NCBI RefSeq assembly: GCF_000746825.1
Contig: NZ_JQIV01000006.1
Span: 434,001-498,000, forward strand
DNA length: 64,000 bases
DNA from: Carnobacterium inhibens subsp. inhibens DSM 13024
Lineage (GTDB): Bacteria; Bacillota; Bacilli; Lactobacillales; Carnobacteriaceae
Direction of reading: 5' to 3'
The position numbers were made by a program, and so were the translations under genes. This document shows positions 60,840-64,000 of the stretch, piece by piece. Within the stretch, counting starts at the first letter, position 1. Each line of letters starts with the position of its first letter. The notes under the pieces are model-generated. The model was not told the origin of the DNA. It searched no databases and saw only the letters and a program-made list of their open reading frames with translations.

Positions 60840-61753
60840 TTTACACGGTAACATTAAATCCATCAATCGACTATATTGTACACGTTTCATCCGTACAACT
60901 AGGTGAATTGAATCGGATGAATAAAGATATTAAACTTCCAGGTGGTAAAGGTATTAACGTTTCTCGTGTTCTAAACCATATCGGTCAGCCTTCTACAGCT
61001 TTAGGTTTTCTAGGTGGTTTTACTGGAAACTTTATCTCTGATTGGTTGGAAAAAGAAGGTGTTCATACACAATTTGTCTCAATTAAAGGCGACACACGAA
61101 TCAATGTAAAATTGAAATCTGATTCAGAAACTGAAATAAATGGCCAAGGCCCTGCTATTACAGATGTTGAAGCAAATCAATTAATGAAACAAATGGATTT
61201 AATGACAGATGAGGATATTGTAGTTCTTTCTGGAAACAAGCCCCCTTCTCTACCTGAAGATTTTTATCAAAATATGATTGGAAAAATTGTTTCACGTAAT
61301 GCTGACTTCGTGATCGATACAACTGGACCAGAATTGAAGAACGCTTTAGTTCATAAACCATTATTGGTTAAACCAAACCATCATGAATTAGCTGAACTTT
61401 TCGATGCAACATTCGAGTCTGTTGAAGATATTATTCCTTATGGTAAAAAACTTATTGCTTTAGGCGCTCAACATGCACTTGTTTCAATGGCTGGTGATGG
61501 AGCTCTATTCTTTACAGGCGAAAAAGTTTATCAAGCTACTGTTCCTAAAGGTACTGTGAAAAATTCAGTAGGAGCTGGTGACTCAATGATCGCTGGTTTT
61601 ATCGGTGCTCTAGTCGATACTAAAGATCCGTTAAAAGCTTTCCAAAAAAGTGTAGCTACTGGAAGTGCCACGGCTTTTTCTGACGATTTAGCAACTCAAG
61701 CCGAAATCAACGCATTATTAAAAGAAGTTATCGTAACTGAAATAGCTTTATAA
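60836..61753 (+). CDS. fruK: 1-phosphofructokinase
   Basis: This 305-residue PfkB-family kinase converts fructose 1-phosphate to fructose 1,6-bisphosphate. LPGGKGINVSRVL (residues 34-46) is the first PfkB signature, and NSVGAGDSMIAGF is the second, with the catalytic Asp in GAGD. GTINVKLKSD-like RINVKLKSD supports the family. AATATTGGAGG precedes the ATG. Confidence 0.95.
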   Translation: MIYTVTLNPSIDYIVHVSSVQLGELNRMNKDIKLPGGKGINVSRVLNHIGQPSTALGFLGGFTGNFISDWLEKEGVHTQFVSIKGDTRINVKLKSDSETEINGQGPAITDVEANQLMKQMDLMTDEDIVVLSGNKPPSLPEDFYQNMIGKIVSRNADFVIDTTGPELKNALVHKPLLVKPNHHELAELFDATFESVEDIIPYGKKLIALGAQHALVSMAGDGALFFTGEKVYQATVPKGTVKNSVGAGDSMIAGFIGALVDTKDPLKAFQKSVATGSATAFSDDLATQAEINALLKEVIVTEIAL

Positions 61754-61775
61754 AATCGTATTAGGAGGAAAGATA

Positions 61776-63671
61776 ATGAATATTAATGATTTATTGGTTA
61801 AAGAAGTCATGATCATGGATTTAAAATCAACAACTAAAGAAGGCGTTATTGATGAAATGATCGCTAGTTTAAAAGAAAACGATCGTATTAACGATGCTGT
61901 TTTATTTAAAGAAGGTATTATGCATCGCGAATCGCTTACTTCTACAGGTTTAGGTGATGGAATTGCGATGCCGCATTCTAAAACAACTGCAGTCAACCAC
62001 CCTACTGTTTTATTTGCTAAAAGTGCAAAAGGTGTCGACTATGATTCATTAGATGGTCAACCTGCTTTCTTATTCTTTATGATTGCTGCTCCAGAAGGCG
62101 CAAACGACACACATTTACAAGCTTTGGCAAACCTTTCTCGCTTATTGATCCATCCTGATTTTGTTTTATCTTTAAAAGAAGCTAAAACACCTGAAGAAGT
62201 TCGTTCACTTTTTGCAGCTGCTCAAGAAGTACAAGAAAAAGAGGCTGAAGAAGAAAACAAAACGATTGCAACTGTAGAAAGTTCAACTGATCATTCCGAT
62301 AGACCTTTTGTTATCGCAGTCACAGCTTGTCCTACAGGTATTGCCCACACTTACATGGCTGAAGATTCATTAAAGAAAAAAGCAGCTGAAATGGGTGTTG
62401 ATATAAAAGTTGAAACTAATGGTTCTGACGGAATCAAAAACCGTTTAACTGCTGAGGATATTAAAAGAGCAAGTGGCGTTATTATAGCTGCCGATAAAAA
62501 AGTTGAATTAGCTCGTTTTGATGGAAAACCTATGTTGCAACGCCCTGTTAGTGACGGTATCCGTAAATCTGAAGAACTCATTACAAAAGCAATGAACAAA
62601 CAAGCACCTATTTACTCATCAGATGGACAAAAAGACGAATCAGCTGATAATGATGAATCTGGTTCATGGATTAATCGAGTTTATAAAGACTTAATGAATG
62701 GTATTTCAACTATGTTGCCTTTTGTTGTAGGTGGCGGAATATTAATGGCTATTTCTTTCCTATTAGAAAGAACGTTAGGTGATACAAATGCCATTTATCT
62801 ATTTTTAAATACTGTCGGAAATAACGCATTTAATTTCTTAATCCCTATTTTAGCTGGTTACATTGCGTTAAGTATTGCTGATCGTCCTGGTTTAATGCCT
62901 GGTATGGTTGGTGGACTCATTGCTGTAAACAGCAACGCCGGTTTCCTTGGTGGTCTTGCAGCTGGTTTCTTAGCTGGTTACACGATTCTAGCATTGAAAA
63001 AAGGCTTAAAAGGATTGCCTCAATCACTTAACGGTTTAAAATCTATTCTACTTTATCCTATTCTTGGTTTATTAGTTACTGGTGCATTGATGTTCTTTAT
63101 TGTTGGACCAATCTTCGCAACAATCAACCTTGCAATGATTACTTTCTTAGAAAATCTTGGTACAGGTAATGCAGTCCTTTTAGGTGCATTATTAGGTGGA
63201 ATGATGTCTATTGATATGGGTGGTCCTTTTAATAAAGCGGCTTATGCCTTTTCAATTGGGATCTTTACTGATACAGGTGATGGTAGCTTGATGGCTGCTG
63301 TTATGGCCGGTGGTATGATTCCACCATTAGCAATCGCATTAGCTAGCACATTCTTCAAAAATAAATTTAATGAAGATGAAAGAAAATCGGCTATTACGAA
63401 CTATGTTATGGGATTATCGTTTATTACTGAAGGAGCTATTCCTTTCGCTGCTGCTGATCCTCTTCGTACAATTGGATCTTCAGTCGTTGGAGCTGCTATA
63501 GCTGGTGGATTAACTCAGTTATGGGATGTTACGATTCCTGCTCCACATGGCGGTATTTTCGTTGTAACACTCTCAAATCATCCTTTCTTGTTCTTAGGAG
63601 CATTAGCTATCGGTGCTGTCATCTCAGCTGTTATTCTTGGTCTTTGGAGAAAACCAGTTACAAATGACTAA
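61776..63671 (+). CDS. fruA: PTS fructose transporter subunit IIABC
   Basis: This 631-residue protein fuses three PTS modules. The IIA domain (1-150) has the phosphorylated His67 in GDGIAMPHSK. The IIB domain (about 178-275) has Cys186 in VTACPTGIAHTYMAE. The IIC domain (about 300-625) is membrane-bound with the GGPFNKAAYAF and TEGAIPFAAADP motifs. It imports fructose as fructose 1-phosphate, the substrate of FruK. AGGAGG lies 7 bases before the ATG. Confidence 0.96.
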   Translation: MNINDLLVKEVMIMDLKSTTKEGVIDEMIASLKENDRINDAVLFKEGIMHRESLTSTGLGDGIAMPHSKTTAVNHPTVLFAKSAKGVDYDSLDGQPAFLFFMIAAPEGANDTHLQALANLSRLLIHPDFVLSLKEAKTPEEVRSLFAAAQEVQEKEAEEENKTIATVESSTDHSDRPFVIAVTACPTGIAHTYMAEDSLKKKAAEMGVDIKVETNGSDGIKNRLTAEDIKRASGVIIAADKKVELARFDGKPMLQRPVSDGIRKSEELITKAMNKQAPIYSSDGQKDESADNDESGSWINRVYKDLMNGISTMLPFVVGGGILMAISFLLERTLGDTNAIYLFLNTVGNNAFNFLIPILAGYIALSIADRPGLMPGMVGGLIAVNSNAGFLGGLAAGFLAGYTILALKKGLKGLPQSLNGLKSILLYPILGLLVTGALMFFIVGPIFATINLAMITFLENLGTGNAVLLGALLGGMMSIDMGGPFNKAAYAFSIGIFTDTGDGSLMAAVMAGGMIPPLAIALASTFFKNKFNEDERKSAITNYVMGLSFITEGAIPFAAADPLRTIGSSVVGAAIAGGLTQLWDVTIPAPHGGIFVVTLSNHPFLFLGALAIGAVISAVILGLWRKPVTND

Positions 63672-63685
63672 TTGATCTACTAATC

Positions 63686-63726
63686 AAAAAAGCTTATGGG
63701 ATTTATTACTTCCATAAGCTTTTTTT
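63686..63726 (+). terminator. Terminator of the fru operon
   Basis: AAAAAAGCTTATGG pairs with CCATAAGCTTTTTT around a 12-base loop. Confidence 0.88.
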
Positions 63727-63794
63727 GTATCTAAATAACTAACTACTGGTTAGTTAAATGGATTATAGATAAACTAGATTCTATTCTTATTATG

Positions 63795-63833
63795 AAAAGG
63801 ACCTACAGAAAATACTGTAGGCCCTTCTTTTTT
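63795..63833. terminator. Terminator for the minus-strand ABC ATPase gene
   Basis: AAGGACCTACAG pairs with CTGTAGGCCCTT around a 6-base loop; T-rich on both sides, so it may act in both directions. Confidence 0.78.
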
Positions 63834-63870
63834 AATAAGTTAGGTTATATGAACTAATCCCAATACTTTA

Positions 63871-64000
63871 TTATAATATTTTTGCTAAAAAATCTTGCGT
63901 TCTTTCGTGTTGAGGATTATCAAAAACAGCTTCTGGTTCGCCTTCTTCAACAATATAGCCACCATCCATAAAAATCACACGATCAGCCACTTCTTTTGCA
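63871..64000 (-). CDS. Polar amino acid ABC transporter ATP-binding protein, C-terminal end (partial)
   Basis: The last 42 codons of a gene that begins outside the window. They read AKEVADRVIFMDGGYIVEEG and end NPQHERTQDFLAKIL, the typical tail after the switch His of GlnQ/ArtP/HisP-type ATPases. Glutamine or another polar amino acid is the likely substrate, but it cannot be told from the tail alone. Confidence 0.9.
   Translation of the reverse strand, partial: AKEVADRVIFMDGGYIVEEGEPEAVFDNPQHERTQDFLAKIL

Overview
This window is a chromosomal stretch of a low-GC Gram-positive bacterium of the order Lactobacillales. Carnobacterium or a close relative fits best. Supporting signs are the gene content and order (pyrR-B-C-AA-AB-D-F-E, xerC-hslV-hslU-codY, parE-parC, pflB-pflA, topA-dprA), a meso-diaminopimelate dehydrogenase, strong AGGAGG ribosome sites and frequent TTG/GTG starts. 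The genus is an inference from protein resemblance, not from a marker gene.

Layout. Positions 1-1300 hold a decayed IS1182-type transposase. Positions 1351-4106 (minus) are a three-gene envelope operon: YkyA-like lipoprotein, polysaccharide deacetylase lipoprotein, and a secreted putative glycoside hydrolase. Positions 4361-15605 (plus) carry lspA, an RluD-type pseudouridine synthase, and a complete UMP biosynthesis operon with two PyrR-type attenuators but no pyrK. Then come rqcH (minus), a cytoplasmic alpha carbonic anhydrase, and a TrpXYZ-like ABC transporter behind an unusual leader: promoter with embedded palindrome, 21-codon leader ORF and stacked hairpins. MarR, a small unknown protein, a PfpI/DJ-1 protein and an IS110-family element follow, then an ECF S component and ddh (minus).

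Positions 26690-27020 encode a type I toxin-antitoxin locus with a 26-residue holin-like toxin, too short for ordinary gene calling. Positions 27187-30187 carry a YrrS-like protein, a zinc metallopeptidase and a GTPase. After an AT-rich gap the minus strand carries ppaC, pflB-pflA and parE-parC. Next are plsY (plus), a LacX-like epimerase, codY, hslU, hslV, xerC, topA, dprA, apt and recJ.

The most striking object is an 872-bp group II intron without a usable maturase ORF (51735-52606, minus). It sits inside the codons for the catalytic DYDADG motif of recJ. Its ends and domain V are recognisable, and exact excision restores an uninterrupted 777-residue RecJ.

The right end has degV, a DUF1836 protein, a LapA-like protein, an SDR enzyme, rnz and obgE (all minus). 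Then come a membrane-anchored cyclophilin, the fructose operon fruR-fruK-fruA (plus), and the C-terminus of a polar amino acid ABC ATPase running off the edge. No rRNA, tRNA or CRISPR array was recognised.
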